This document shows, in pieces, positions 9,469 through 18,049 of a stretch of DNA of 58,093 bases. Origin of the DNA: Alphaproteobacteria bacterium. Lineage in GTDB: Bacteria > Pseudomonadota > Alphaproteobacteria > Micavibrionales > Micavibrionaceae. The notes beneath the pieces are model-generated. The model searched no databases and was not told where the DNA came from. It saw nothing but the letters and a program-made list of their open reading frames with translations. Position 1 is the first letter of the stretch, and each line of letters begins with the position of its first letter. The stretch spans positions 1 through 58,093 of the forward strand of contig JANWLB010000084.1 in the NCBI GenBank assembly GCA_025451095.1. The letters are read 5' to 3'. The translations under genes and the position numbers were made by a program.

Positions 9469-9933
9469 ATGAGCGGTCATTGGGTTGTGTACGCGCCGAA
9501 AGAAAGAGGCCATGGCGAAAAGATTCAGCTGAAAATATTCGAGGCAAAAACTGATCTGACCGACGGGCAGATCGAACAAGCGATCGCGAACATTGAAAAA
9601 GGCACAAAGCCCGGCCAGATCGCCTATATAAGGGCGCATGGCGAAACAACGAGAGCTGCTGTCGCCTTTGCCTTTAAACAAGGCCTGACCTTCATACCGC
9701 CGATGATCACCCTGGGCATGAGAAACCGCCTCCCCGGTGTTTCCATGCGGGAAATTCGCACTGAATTCACACAGCGGGTCAAAGCCTATGCGGCACCGCA
9801 GCGGAGCCCCAATCCTTTTGAGGGGATGTTCAGGAGTGACAATGGGGGCGATGCTTTTGAAGACCTGTTTGGTGAAAGCGGGCTTTTCAGAGATGGCAAT
9901 ATTTTCGGACCCGGCGGCCCACGCCCGCGCTAA
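9469..9933 (+). CDS. Hypothetical protein between rnhB and ccrM
   Basis: Not recognised. 154 residues, soluble, no signal peptide. GGAGAGAAAA precedes the ATG at 9469. The N-terminal two thirds look like a compact mixed alpha/beta domain (about 1-110). The C-terminal 45 residues are low complexity, rich in Gly, Phe, Asp and Pro, ending GGPRPR. Same orientation as rnhB (54-base gap) and ccrM (135-base gap holding GANTC sites). Codon use resembles the neighbours, so it looks like a resident gene. No function assigned. Confidence 0.75.
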   Translation: MSGHWVVYAPKERGHGEKIQLKIFEAKTDLTDGQIEQAIANIEKGTKPGQIAYIRAHGETTRAAVAFAFKQGLTFIPPMITLGMRNRLPGVSMREIRTEFTQRVKAYAAPQRSPNPFEGMFRSDNGGDAFEDLFGESGLFRDGNIFGPGGPRPR

Positions 9934-9964
9934 AAGCTGCATTTTTCAGCATTTTCAGCTTTAA

Positions 9965-10035
9965 GATTCCCATATAACACGCTGACTCTCCGTCAAGATT
10001 CGTCTTTTTCCTTGACGGCGAATCGACTTTGACTC
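9965..10035. promoter_or_regulatory. Cluster of five GANTC sites upstream of ccrM
   Basis: GANTC, the recognition site of CcrM itself, occurs at 9965-9969, 9984-9988, 9997-10001, 10020-10024 and 10031-10035, with a sixth just inside the gene at 10074-10078. A random sequence would hold about one per 256 bases. In Caulobacter the ccrM leader also carries GANTC sites and the methylation state tunes its transcription, so feedback control is a reasonable inference. Confidence 0.75.
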
Positions 10036-10068
10036 ATGATGCCCTTTCAATTCTGAAAGGAATATGAA

Positions 10069-11196
10069 ATGTCGAGTCTAAAAAATCAGAAATCCACAAG
10101 AAAGAACGTAATTCTGCCTGGGGATTGCGTGGATAACTTAAAGTCCCTTCCCAAATCCAGCGTGGACATGATTTTTGCCGATCCGCCCTATAATCTTCAG
10201 CTTAACGGCGATCTGCACCGTCCCAACAATTCCGTGGTCGACGGCGTCGACAATGATTGGGACAAATTCAGCAGCCTCAAAAGCTATGACGATTTTTCGC
10301 GCAATTGGCTCGGCGCCGCCCGCGATCTCCTGAAGCCGCATGGCACGATCTGGGTCATCGGCAGCTATCACAACATATTCCGCGTCGGCAGCATCATGCA
10401 GGATCTGGGCTACTGGCTGCTCAACGATGTCATATGGCGCAAGGCCAACCCGATGCCTAATTTTCGCGGGCGACGTTTTACCAATGCCCATGAAACCCTG
10501 ATCTGGGCCGCGCGCGACAAAAGCTCAAAATATCGCTTCAACTATGACTCCATGAAGGCCCTCAACGAGGATCTGCAAATGCGGAGCGACTGGTTTATTC
10601 CGCTTTGCACCGGTAACGAACGCCTGAAAGACGAAAGCGGCGGCAAGGCACATCCGACACAAAAACCCGAAGCCCTGCTCTACCGCGTCATCATGTCCTC
10701 GACCAATCCCGGCGATCTGGTTCTGGATCCGTTTTTCGGCACAGGCACGACAGGCGCCGTTGCCAAAAAGCTGGGACGCGATTATATCGGCATCGAGCGC
10801 GAGGAAAGTTACCGCAAAGCGGCGCAAAAGCGCCTCGACAGCATCAAGGCGCTTGGCGCCTCTGAAATTCTTCAAACCCCGACAAAGCGGGATGAGCCCC
10901 GCATTCCCTTTGGATCGCTGATCGAACAGGGGCTTCTTCGCCCCGGCACCGAGCTTTTTGATGTCAAAAGCCGCCATACCGCCCGTGTGGCCGCAGATGG
11001 CAGCCTGATTTCCCCGACCTGCCGCGGCTCAATTCACAAGGTCGGCGCAACCCTTCAGGGCGCCCCCTCCTGCAACGGCTGGACATTCTGGCATTACCGT
11101 GAGGGCAAGCAGATGGTGCCGCTGGATACGCTGCGCCAGCGCCTGCGCGCCACTGCCGGCGGGGATTCGCTGCGCGACAAGGGTACAATTCAGTAA
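10069..11196 (+). CDS. ccrM: Cell-cycle DNA adenine methyltransferase (GANTC)
   Basis: Beta-class N6-adenine methyltransferase, 375 residues, methylating GANTC after replication in alphaproteobacteria. The catalytic motif DPPYN is at 38-42 and the SAM-binding motif [11 protein letters not shown] at about 220-230. After about residue 280 comes the CcrM-specific C-terminal domain ([12 protein letters not shown] ... [19 protein letters not shown]), which contacts DNA and separates CcrM from restriction-linked enzymes. No restriction endonuclease gene is adjacent, consistent with a solitary regulatory methylase. AAAGGA lies upstream of the ATG. Confidence 0.96.
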   Translation: MSSLKNQKSTRKNVILPGDCVDNLKSLPKSSVDMIFADPPYNLQLNGDLHRPNNSVVDGVDNDWDKFSSLKSYDDFSRNWLGAARDLLKPHGTIWVIGSYHNIFRVGSIMQDLGYWLLNDVIWRKANPMPNFRGRRFTNAHETLIWAARDKSSKYRFNYDSMKALNEDLQMRSDWFIPLCTGNERLKDESGGKAHPTQKPEALLYRVIMSSTNPGDLVLDPFFGTGTTGAVAKKLGRDYIGIEREESYRKAAQKRLDSIKALGASEILQTPTKRDEPRIPFGSLIEQGLLRPGTELFDVKSRHTARVAADGSLISPTCRGSIHKVGATLQGAPSCNGWTFWHYREGKQMVPLDTLRQRLRATAGGDSLRDKGTIQ

Positions 11197-11264
11197 AGGC
11201 GCGTATGGCTGGCGTCAGCAGATTTCTTGAACTATCCGTAAAAAGCTGATAGTTCCCTTCCCCT

Positions 11265-11720
11265 ATGGGAAAACTTTTCAGATCCGTAACGCGCGCCAGC
11301 AGGCCGGACCATGTCTCGGAACACAGCCTGTCCGCACCGGGCGTTCGGCCGGCAACGGCTGCGGCCTACAGTAAAATTTTTATCAGCGACTTACGAGTTG
11401 ATATGATTATAGGTATTCATGCACATGAAAAGACGGCGCCACAGCCCGTCATCGTGAATATTGAAGCGCTGGTGCAGACATCACCGAATCCGGTAGCGGA
11501 CAATTTCAGCGATGTGGTCTGTTATGAAACGATTGCCCGGACTGTGCACAGGATCGCAGGCTACAGGCCCATCAATCTGGTGGAGACCTTTGCGGAATAT
11601 ATTGCCGACTTTTGCCTCAGTGACAGCCGCGTGCAGAGCGTGAAAGTCCGCGTCGAAAAGACGCAGGCATTGGATGGCGCCCGCGCTGTCGGCACAGAAA
11701 TCCTCAGAACAAGGACGTAA
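11265..11720 (+). CDS. folB: Dihydroneopterin aldolase
   Basis: Folate biosynthesis enzyme converting 7,8-dihydroneopterin to 6-hydroxymethyldihydropterin and glycolaldehyde. The conserved core starts at KIFISDLRVDMIIGIHAHEK (about residue 43) and includes the VETFAEYIA helix and the catalytic Lys in VRVEKTQAL. The 151-residue call has a roughly 42-residue N-terminal extension not seen in most FolB proteins; no Shine-Dalgarno marks the 11265 ATG, so a downstream GTG may be the true start. Its stop directly abuts the stop of the convergent gene at 11721, with no spacer. Confidence 0.88.
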   Translation: MGKLFRSVTRASRPDHVSEHSLSAPGVRPATAAAYSKIFISDLRVDMIIGIHAHEKTAPQPVIVNIEALVQTSPNPVADNFSDVVCYETIARTVHRIAGYRPINLVETFAEYIADFCLSDSRVQSVKVRVEKTQALDGARAVGTEILRTRT

Positions 11721-12911
11721 TCAGAACGGCGATTGCGTCGCCGGCTGCTCTGGCGCAGTTGCCGGAGGCGGCTGTTCCGTTGGAGCGGGAGCTGAAGCCG
11801 CGCCTGTGGCTGCCGGAGGGCTCTGCGAATTTTGATCGTGACCGGAAGCTTCGGGCTCTCCATCTCCGCCAGGCTCTGAGCTTTCATCGTCATTGGATTC
11901 AGTATCAGATCCAGAGGATTCTGCAGGTTCCAGTTTGATTTCGTTGATGCTCTCGATTTCCCGTGCTTCTGAATCGGGGGCCTTCGACAAAGGGGGCTTT
12001 ACAACATGGATGTCTTTTCCCTGTTGGCTGTATCGGTTGACGCGACGTAAATTTCTTGTTCTTACATCGGTCTTATACATTAGTTTCAATTTGTCAGGAT
12101 CGGCGTATACCTCGACTCCCTCGACATATCCCATGACGACGGCAACTTTGCCGCGGCTGCGCATGCGTACAGTTTCCTTGTACTGGGAAATCATGACCTT
12201 CAGCCTGATATACGCAACCCGCTGATATTTATCCAGGCGCAGGCGCGAGGGAAGATTTTCAAATTGTGCGCTGACCTCGCTGAGATACATCTCGGCAATC
12301 GCCGGTGAAACGGGGACCTTAATGAAGGTAAAGGGAACATTGAGTACGAGGAGGATATTGCGGGGATAGTTGTTAATCTCGCCCTGGCGCCCGCACAATT
12401 TTTTTTGATTGTTCATGGCAACTTCTATTCGCCGCGTATTAATCATTGCGGATTCCGGCCGAAGAGAAAACTCCTCTTTGTCGACATCATAATTGGAAAG
12501 ATAGATCGGATGCATGACTTCAAAGCGCCGTGGAAACGAGACCATTTTCTTTTCAATGGAAGAGCGCATCGCCTCGCGCAAATTCGCCCATTCAAAATCA
12601 TTGTTGATGTATTTTTGATACATGTCGCATTCATTGATAAGAACAAAATTGTCTACATCCTCATCGCTGCTCAGATCCGTTTTGCCAAGAACCCAGTAAA
12701 GCTGGGAAAGATTGGGAAACGATGTAGTTACATAGCCATCTTCTTCGGCGATGATGGCTGACTCTCCGATATCCGGGGCGGGCGGATTGGGATCACTTTC
12801 CTCAGCGGCAGATTCTTGGGCGGCCGCTTCCTGGGCGGCGGCGGGAAAGGCCGGCACGGCGCAACATAGCAAAAGCGCAAACAGGAAAACAGGAAAATCC
12901 AATAGACGCAT
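11721..12911 (-). CDS. Secreted protein of unknown function with acidic Pro-rich tail
   Basis: Not confidently recognised. A signal peptide starts MRLLDFPVFLFALLLCCAVP and is probably cleaved after an Ala-x-Ala near residue 24; GAGGG eight bases upstream supports the ATG at 12911 rather than the longer frame to 12959. The mature domain (about 60-300) is mixed alpha/beta with several Cys and Tyr residues. The last ~100 residues are low complexity: first acidic and Ser-rich, then Ala/Pro-rich. Same strand as mutY, 49 bases downstream, with a TATAAT-like element between them. Probably periplasmic. Confidence 0.78.
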   Translation of the reverse strand: MRLLDFPVFLFALLLCCAVPAFPAAAQEAAAQESAAEESDPNPPAPDIGESAIIAEEDGYVTTSFPNLSQLYWVLGKTDLSSDEDVDNFVLINECDMYQKYINNDFEWANLREAMRSSIEKKMVSFPRRFEVMHPIYLSNYDVDKEEFSLRPESAMINTRRIEVAMNNQKKLCGRQGEINNYPRNILLVLNVPFTFIKVPVSPAIAEMYLSEVSAQFENLPSRLRLDKYQRVAYIRLKVMISQYKETVRMRSRGKVAVVMGYVEGVEVYADPDKLKLMYKTDVRTRNLRRVNRYSQQGKDIHVVKPPLSKAPDSEAREIESINEIKLEPAESSGSDTESNDDESSEPGGDGEPEASGHDQNSQSPPAATGAASAPAPTEQPPPATAPEQPATQSPF

Positions 12912-12960
12912 ATCGTAAGCCCTCATTCTTATATATGAACCATTATACCCCAAACTCATC

Positions 12961-14091
12961 CTACGTCATCAGCTTTGCGAATTTCCTGAACAGGCTGGGA
13001 AGACCGGCATCTCCGATCGTGCCTATGTCTATCCAAAACAGAGGTCCCCCGGGCGGCAAATTATTGTTAACTGTTTGTCCCGACCATCCCTGAAGCGTGA
13101 GATTAAAATGCGTAAAGCTGTGCATCACAACGCCGGCGCTCTTCAGTTTTGCGGGTATAATTCCTGATGAATAACAATGATTATCTGAAGATGCAGCCGC
13201 TTCCCCCCATTCAGACGTAGGTAGTCCGACCATCCCTCCCAGAAGATTTCGGGCGGGACGTCGCTCGGCAAGCACATGGCCACGCCCGTTCGTGATCCAG
13301 TACACATTTCCGAATCTCTGTGGCTTGGGCTTTTTCCGGTCCCGGCGCGGCAACTGCGCGGCTGTCCCTGCGGCATAGGCACGGCAGCTCTTCATAGCAG
13401 GACACAGGCCGCAACGGGGCGACTTGGGAATGCAGACCGTGGCGCCAATATCCATCAGTGCCTGGGCAAAATCCCCGGGCCGGTCGCTCCGTCCTTCAGA
13501 CACAGCTTGCGCGTATCTGTACAAGGTTTTCTTGGCGGCAGGCAAAGGCTCATCAATTTCAAAATAGCGGGCCATAACGCGCTCGATATTTCCATCCATC
13601 ACCGTAAAAGGCTTGTTAAACGCAATTGCTGAAATCGCCGCGGCTGTATAAGGCCCGATACCGGGAAGCGCCAGAAGCGCCGCTTCTTCACTAGGAAAGC
13701 GGCCCTTGTGGCTATTCACAACTATCTGCGCGCATTTGTGAAGGTTGCGTGCCCGCGTGTAATAACCCAGACCGGCCCAGTTTTTCATCACATCTTCCAC
13801 TGGTGCGGCGGCCAGGTCAGTAACCCGGGGCCATTTTTCTATGAACTTCAGGAAATAGGGCATAACGGTCGCCACGACCGTCTGCTGCAGCATGATCTCG
13901 GACAACCAGACATGGTAGGGATCAGGCTTTACGCCCGGTGCGGCGCGCCAGGGCAGTACCCTCCTGTGGGCGTCGTACCATTTTAATATGGCTCTACGGA
14001 AACTGTTGACAGTCCGGGGATCCGGCTTGTCCGGAAGATCATGACCTGACATATTGGCCGTGCTATTATCCAAGAGTGCGTTGTGGTTCAT
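12961..14091 (-). CDS. mutY: A/G-specific adenine glycosylase
   Basis: Base-excision repair glycosylase removing A opposite 8-oxoG. The helix-hairpin-helix (LPGIGPYTAAAI) with catalytic Asp in VMDGNIERVM, the catalytic Glu in LSEIMLQQT, and the four-Cys iron-sulfur cluster loop (CIPKSPRCGLCPAMKSC) are present; a C-terminal NUDIX-like 8-oxoG-recognition domain follows. The ATG at 14091 gives 376 residues; the frame stays open to 14301 but that part overlaps the divergent gene. An internal ATG at 14052 is an alternative start. Its ATG overlaps the DciA-like start on the other strand by two bases. Confidence 0.93.
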   Translation of the reverse strand: MNHNALLDNSTANMSGHDLPDKPDPRTVNSFRRAILKWYDAHRRVLPWRAAPGVKPDPYHVWLSEIMLQQTVVATVMPYFLKFIEKWPRVTDLAAAPVEDVMKNWAGLGYYTRARNLHKCAQIVVNSHKGRFPSEEAALLALPGIGPYTAAAISAIAFNKPFTVMDGNIERVMARYFEIDEPLPAAKKTLYRYAQAVSEGRSDRPGDFAQALMDIGATVCIPKSPRCGLCPAMKSCRAYAAGTAAQLPRRDRKKPKPQRFGNVYWITNGRGHVLAERRPARNLLGGMVGLPTSEWGEAAASSDNHCYSSGIIPAKLKSAGVVMHSFTHFNLTLQGWSGQTVNNNLPPGGPLFWIDIGTIGDAGLPSLFRKFAKLMT

Positions 14092-14566
14092 GAGCGGTCC
14101 GCGTCTAATATCAGAAGCCATCCCCCGTATTGCCGGCCAGATTTTCAGCCGGAAATATATCATGCTCGGCCGTCTTGTCACCCGCTGGCAGGATATCGTC
14201 GGCCCTGAGCTGGCGGATAAAACGCAGCCGGTCAAGATACGTACCATTAAAGGCAGAAAAAGTGGCGAATCTACGGCATCCCTTGATATCGCTACGACCA
14301 CAGCAGACGCTACCCTGTTGCATTACCAGAAAGATTTGATTTTACAGCGTATCAATCACATCTTTGGCGACCGCTGGATTTCCGCCCTGCGCTTTGTGCC
14401 GGTGGCATCCAACGCCCCTGCCCGCTTCCGCCCGCCACCAGCGAAACCCTTGACCGCGGCTGAAAAAAGTTATTTATCCGGAGTACTGGAGGGCGTTCAG
14501 GATCCGGAAATCCAAGACCGCCTGATGCGTCTTGGCACGGCGATTATGCAGGAAAAGCAGCCCTAG
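14090..14566 (+). CDS. DUF721 / DciA-like protein
   Basis: 158-residue protein of the DUF721 family, which includes DciA, the ancestral replicative-helicase (DnaB) loader or operator. The hallmark is the N-terminal LGRLVTRWQDIVGPELADKTQPVKI (about residues 25-50) followed by a basic KH-like segment with TLLHYQKDLILQRINHIFG. The tail after about 110 is Pro-rich then helical. The ATG at 14090 gives the family's usual N-terminus; a TTG at 14054 is the other option. Divergent from mutY with overlapping start codons, as DUF721 is often next to mutY in alphaproteobacteria. Confidence 0.82.
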   Translation: MSGPRLISEAIPRIAGQIFSRKYIMLGRLVTRWQDIVGPELADKTQPVKIRTIKGRKSGESTASLDIATTTADATLLHYQKDLILQRINHIFGDRWISALRFVPVASNAPARFRPPPAKPLTAAEKSYLSGVLEGVQDPEIQDRLMRLGTAIMQEKQP

Positions 14567-14613
14567 ACACTGCCGGCAATATCAATAAAATATCAAAAAA
14601 GTAAGGAAACGTT

Positions 14614-15180
14614 ATGAAAGTTACCGCCATTACACTTCGTGCCGGGCACGTGATCGACCGCGAGGGCAAGCTCTGGCTGATCACACATCATGAGATTATG
14701 CAACCCGGCAAGGGCGCTTCGGTGATACAGCTCGAAATGCGGGCTCTGCAGGGCGGCAACAAGGACAACGTCCGCTACCGCACTCAGGAGACGCTTGAGC
14801 GCGTTCGCCTGGATCAGGCCGACTACCAGTATCTTTACAATGACGATGGCGGCTACCATTTCATGAACAAGGAAACATACGACCAGATCGCGGTTTCCAA
14901 GGACGTTTTAGGTTTTTCTGCAGCCTTCCTGCAAGAAGGCATGACCGTTACCATCGAAACTTTTGAAGGCACGCCCCTGCGAACGGAGCTGCCCGCTTCG
15001 GTGGTCATGCAGATCGTCGAGGCTGACCCGGTGGTCAAGGGGCAGACGGCTTCTTCCTCCTACAAGCCGGCGAAACTTGAGAATGGCGTCAAGGTTATGG
15101 TGCCGCCCCATATTGAGTCCGGCACGCGTGTCGTCGTCAAAACCGAAGACGGCAGTTACGTTGAGCGCGCGAAAGGCTAA
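14614..15180 (+). CDS. efp: Translation elongation factor P
   Basis: EF-P, 188 residues, binds between the P and E sites and rescues ribosomes stalled on polyproline. Three OB-like domains of standard length. The tip loop reads QPGKGASV with Lys33 at the position that EpmA modifies with beta-lysine in enterobacteria; a GenX/EpmA-like gene occurs at 54061-55077 in this window. The GTAAGGAAACGTT leader provides the ribosome site. Followed after six bases by suhB, so the two are co-transcribed. Several neighbouring proteins are proline-rich and would be clients. Confidence 0.97.
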   Translation: MKVTAITLRAGHVIDREGKLWLITHHEIMQPGKGASVIQLEMRALQGGNKDNVRYRTQETLERVRLDQADYQYLYNDDGGYHFMNKETYDQIAVSKDVLGFSAAFLQEGMTVTIETFEGTPLRTELPASVVMQIVEADPVVKGQTASSSYKPAKLENGVKVMVPPHIESGTRVVVKTEDGSYVERAKG

Positions 15181-15186
15181 CCGCTC

Positions 15187-15996
15187 ATGGCCCTGACCCC
15201 GCACATGAATATTATGATCAAGGCGGCTGAAAAGGCCTCCCGTTCGCTTGTGCGCGACTTCGGTGAGGTGGAACAGCTTCAGGTTTCCCGCAAGGGTCCG
15301 GGCGATTTTGTTTCAGCCGCCGATCATCGCTCGGAAGAAATCATTTACACGGAACTAAGCAAAGCCCGTCCTGACTATGGATTTTTGATGGAGGAGCGCG
15401 GAGCGACCGGCAGCAACGCGGCAGAATACCGATGGATCGTTGATCCGCTCGACGGCACCACGAACTTCCTGCACGGCATTCCGCACTGGAATATTTCCAT
15501 CGCTCTCGAATACAAGGGGGAAGTGATCGCGGGCATTGTCCACGACCCTGTTAAGCAGGAAACTTTTCGCGCCGAAAAAGGCACCGGAGCTTTCATGCGC
15601 AATCGTCGCCTGCGTGTTTCCGGGCGAACGGATTTTGATCAGGCGGTGATCCTGACCGGCGCGCCGCGCCGCGCCCTGGCGGAACACGTAGCCTTCATGA
15701 ACGAATACAACGCCATACAGCTTGCAGGTGCCAGCCTTCGCCGGTTCGGAGCGGCAGCTCTTGACCTGGTATACGTGGCGGCTGGGCGCGCTGAAGGTTT
15801 CTGGGAGCGCAATCTGAATGCCTGGGATATGGCCGCCGGCTCCATCATCATCAGGGAATCCGGCGGACGGGTTTCTGATATTGACGGCGCGGATGATCCC
15901 CTTAAGACGGGTAATATAGTGACGGCAAACAGCAATTTGTTTGACGAGCTGAAAAAGTTGCTTAAAGGCGCGCAACAGGGCAAGAATGCCGCATAA
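15187..15996 (+). CDS. suhB: Inositol monophosphatase family protein
   Basis: Mg-dependent phosphatase of the SuhB/IMPase family, 269 residues. The metal-binding motifs EERG (about residue 73), DPLDGTTNFLHG (about 87-98) and WDMAAG with GGRVSD near the C-terminus are all present. In E. coli SuhB also joins the rRNA antitermination complex; whether that applies here is not visible. It follows efp by six bases and its stop overlaps the start of the next gene (TAATG), a tight three-gene unit. Confidence 0.94.
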   Translation: MALTPHMNIMIKAAEKASRSLVRDFGEVEQLQVSRKGPGDFVSAADHRSEEIIYTELSKARPDYGFLMEERGATGSNAAEYRWIVDPLDGTTNFLHGIPHWNISIALEYKGEVIAGIVHDPVKQETFRAEKGTGAFMRNRRLRVSGRTDFDQAVILTGAPRRALAEHVAFMNEYNAIQLAGASLRRFGAAALDLVYVAAGRAEGFWERNLNAWDMAAGSIIIRESGGRVSDIDGADDPLKTGNIVTANSNLFDELKKLLKGAQQGKNAA

Positions 15997-17657
15997 TGAA
16001 CGCGGGATATATTTTCAGAATAACTCTGGTGTGGGGGCTGCTGATCGCGGCCGGAGCCGCCTTGTCGACAGCCCGGGCGCAGAGCACTCCCGAGGTCGAA
16101 GTCGATACCAGTGTTCTTGAGTCGCTAGGCTCCGCAGGGACGGCCCGAACCAATGCGGCACCCACGCTGCGCCCGCCTCTCGCCAGACCTTCCGTAGATT
16201 CATCCTACAGGCCTTCGCTTATCGGTCCGGAAACTTCGCAGATTCCATCAGCAGGCACCGTCTCGACACCGCCTCCCATGCCGCCTCTCGCTCGCCGGGA
16301 GGTCCCTGTGGTTCCGGTTATGCCGCCCTCGCCTGTGATGTCGCCGCCCGCCTTTGTCTCTCAGGGGAATCCGGTTCCGTCACCGGTGCGGACGCAGGCG
16401 CAAACAAATACGGCCGCCGCCAGCCCGATTGCAGAGCCAATACCTGTACCTCTTCACAAGCCGGATGGGCGCCGCAATCAGGTCGTACGCTTCCCGGTTC
16501 AGACAAAAATCAAGACGGAATCTATTAACCCGTCCCTGCCCGTTTCGGCGCCCCCTGCCGCGCCATCGGCTGAAATTGCCGAAAGCCTTGCTGCACCCAC
16601 GCCAAAAGAAAAGACGATGGCAGTGGCGACAACATCAAAGACCTTTGATACGCCTTTGCCCGGGCGCAAGCCGGAAACGATCAAAAAAGCAGCTGCCACA
16701 GGCAAAGAGAGCACAAAGATTGCTATGGATGTGCCTTTACCGAAGAAACGCCCCGCCAGCGATATAGCCGCGCAGGGATCTGTGAAGAGGGCGGGCAAGG
16801 AAATGCAGGCGCAGAACAGCGCGCGCCGGGCACCGCGTGAAATCAAGCCGGGGTCGGAGTTCAGCATGCCGGCCGTCCCTGCAGAAGAAGTCACGGCGCA
16901 GGAGCTTGAATCTCCGCTGATGCCCTTACCGCCGCCGGACGCTGTCGCGGGCGATGATCTTGAAAGCCAGATTGCGTCTGCGGATGCGGATAAAGAAAAG
17001 CTGACCAGTATGATTGAAACGATCAGCGAGCAGACCGCGAAGAAGATGGACAGAGATGAATCCGCGCCTGCAGACCAGATTGTTACCACCCGGGCGGAGC
17101 CTTTGAGAAAGCGCGAAGCAAAAAATGCAAAAAAGCCCAAGGGGGATGACGAGGCGATTGATATTACGGCCGATCCTATTGTCGAAGAGATTCCGGCGAG
17201 GAAGTCCGCGCAGCCGGAAAATGATCTGACTGAAGTCGCGAACCTGGAAATGCCGAAGGTCGCTCCGAATTCCGTTGCGGACAACCGCGCCCAAAAAGAA
17301 ACGCCGCGTCCGCCGCCTCCGGAAAAATACGAGGAGGAGTATATAACCCTGCCCTTCGCGCCAGGTGTCTCCGATATCGACCAGAAAACGACAGAAGCCC
17401 TTCAGGGCCAGATTCTGCCGCTTCTGAAAACCAATACGGAATGGCGGCTCCAGATCCAGTCCTTTGCCAGCCCCACTGACAAGGGCGTCAGCAGCGCGCG
17501 GCGCACGTCTCTGGCGCGGGCGCTGGCGATCCGCACCTGGCTGATGGACCAGGGGATCGAGGCCCGGCGGATGGATGTTCGGGCCCTGGGTACAGAAACT
17601 GACCGGACGCCGCCGGACCGGGTGGATCTGGTCTTTTTTGACCCGCAACAGCTCTAA
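15996..17657 (+). CDS. OmpA-like periplasmic protein with long proline-rich linker
   Basis: 553 residues. An N-terminal signal or anchor (about 1-28, ending ALSTARAQ) is followed by about 400 residues of low-complexity Pro/Ala/Lys/Glu-rich sequence. Within it a motif of the type PLPxxKP recurs (PLHKPDGRR, PLPGRKP, PLPKKRP). The C-terminal ~110 residues resemble an OmpA peptidoglycan-binding domain: a beta strand ending in LPFAPGVSDID, then LQIQSFASPTDKG and the helix ARRTSLARALAIRTWLMDQGI, where the Asp and Arg correspond to the diaminopimelate-binding pair. The start overlaps the suhB stop. Likely a periplasm-spanning envelope protein. Confidence 0.82.
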   Translation: MNAGYIFRITLVWGLLIAAGAALSTARAQSTPEVEVDTSVLESLGSAGTARTNAAPTLRPPLARPSVDSSYRPSLIGPETSQIPSAGTVSTPPPMPPLARREVPVVPVMPPSPVMSPPAFVSQGNPVPSPVRTQAQTNTAAASPIAEPIPVPLHKPDGRRNQVVRFPVQTKIKTESINPSLPVSAPPAAPSAEIAESLAAPTPKEKTMAVATTSKTFDTPLPGRKPETIKKAAATGKESTKIAMDVPLPKKRPASDIAAQGSVKRAGKEMQAQNSARRAPREIKPGSEFSMPAVPAEEVTAQELESPLMPLPPPDAVAGDDLESQIASADADKEKLTSMIETISEQTAKKMDRDESAPADQIVTTRAEPLRKREAKNAKKPKGDDEAIDITADPIVEEIPARKSAQPENDLTEVANLEMPKVAPNSVADNRAQKETPRPPPPEKYEEEYITLPFAPGVSDIDQKTTEALQGQILPLLKTNTEWRLQIQSFASPTDKGVSSARRTSLARALAIRTWLMDQGIEARRMDVRALGTETDRTPPDRVDLVFFDPQQL

Positions 17658-17709
17658 GACCTTATTAATTAACATAATATCAATATTCATATGTCAGAAT
17701 CTGCTTAGC

Positions 17710-17740
17710 TGTGGAAAACCACACAGCAAGGCGGGTTTTT
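17710..17740. repeat. Hairpin-forming element A, upstream of the Gly-rich gene
   Basis: Begins TGTGGAAAACCACACAGCAA and ends in a GCGGG-T5 stretch that includes the ribosome site of the gene at 17741. TGTGG and CCACA form a short hairpin; TGTGGAAAA also resembles a degenerate DnaA box. It closely matches element B at 18050-18082 on the other side of that gene. Confidence 0.6.
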
Positions 17741-18010
17741 ATGAAAGGCGGACCTCGGCGCGGCAAAGGCGGAGGCGGACTGGGCGATGGACCCAGCCTT
17801 CCGGCCGACTGGGCATGGAAAGGCGGCTCCTATCAGGACATTGCAGCCATCTGGAACGCCGCTGTCGTTAATCCCTTCAGAGCCGTGATCAACAACGCCT
17901 TCCGGGGAACGAGCACACCTCCGCCAAGCTCCACGCGCGGTAGTGGTTCGCGTTCTGGTGGCGGCGGACGCCGTTCCGGCTCGGGCATGCGCGGGCCAAA
18001 AAGCCGTTAG
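17741..18010 (+). CDS. Small Gly/Arg/Ser-rich protein
   Basis: Not recognised. The ATG at 17741 (GGCGGG upstream) gives 89 residues; an in-frame ATG at 17711 would lie inside the hairpin element. Layout: a basic Gly-rich N-terminus (KGGPRRGKGGGG), a central amphipathic stretch with Trp residues (about 20-55), and a Gly/Ser/Arg-rich tail (about 60-89) that resembles an RGG-type RNA-binding tail. No signal peptide. It stands alone between two related hairpins. Codon use is like its neighbours. RNA binding is only a guess from composition. Confidence 0.6.
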   Translation: MKGGPRRGKGGGGLGDGPSLPADWAWKGGSYQDIAAIWNAAVVNPFRAVINNAFRGTSTPPPSSTRGSGSRSGGGGRRSGSGMRGPKSR

Positions 18011-18049
18011 TTCCCTTTAAAATTACTTTTGCCACCCCATCTCTTTTGA

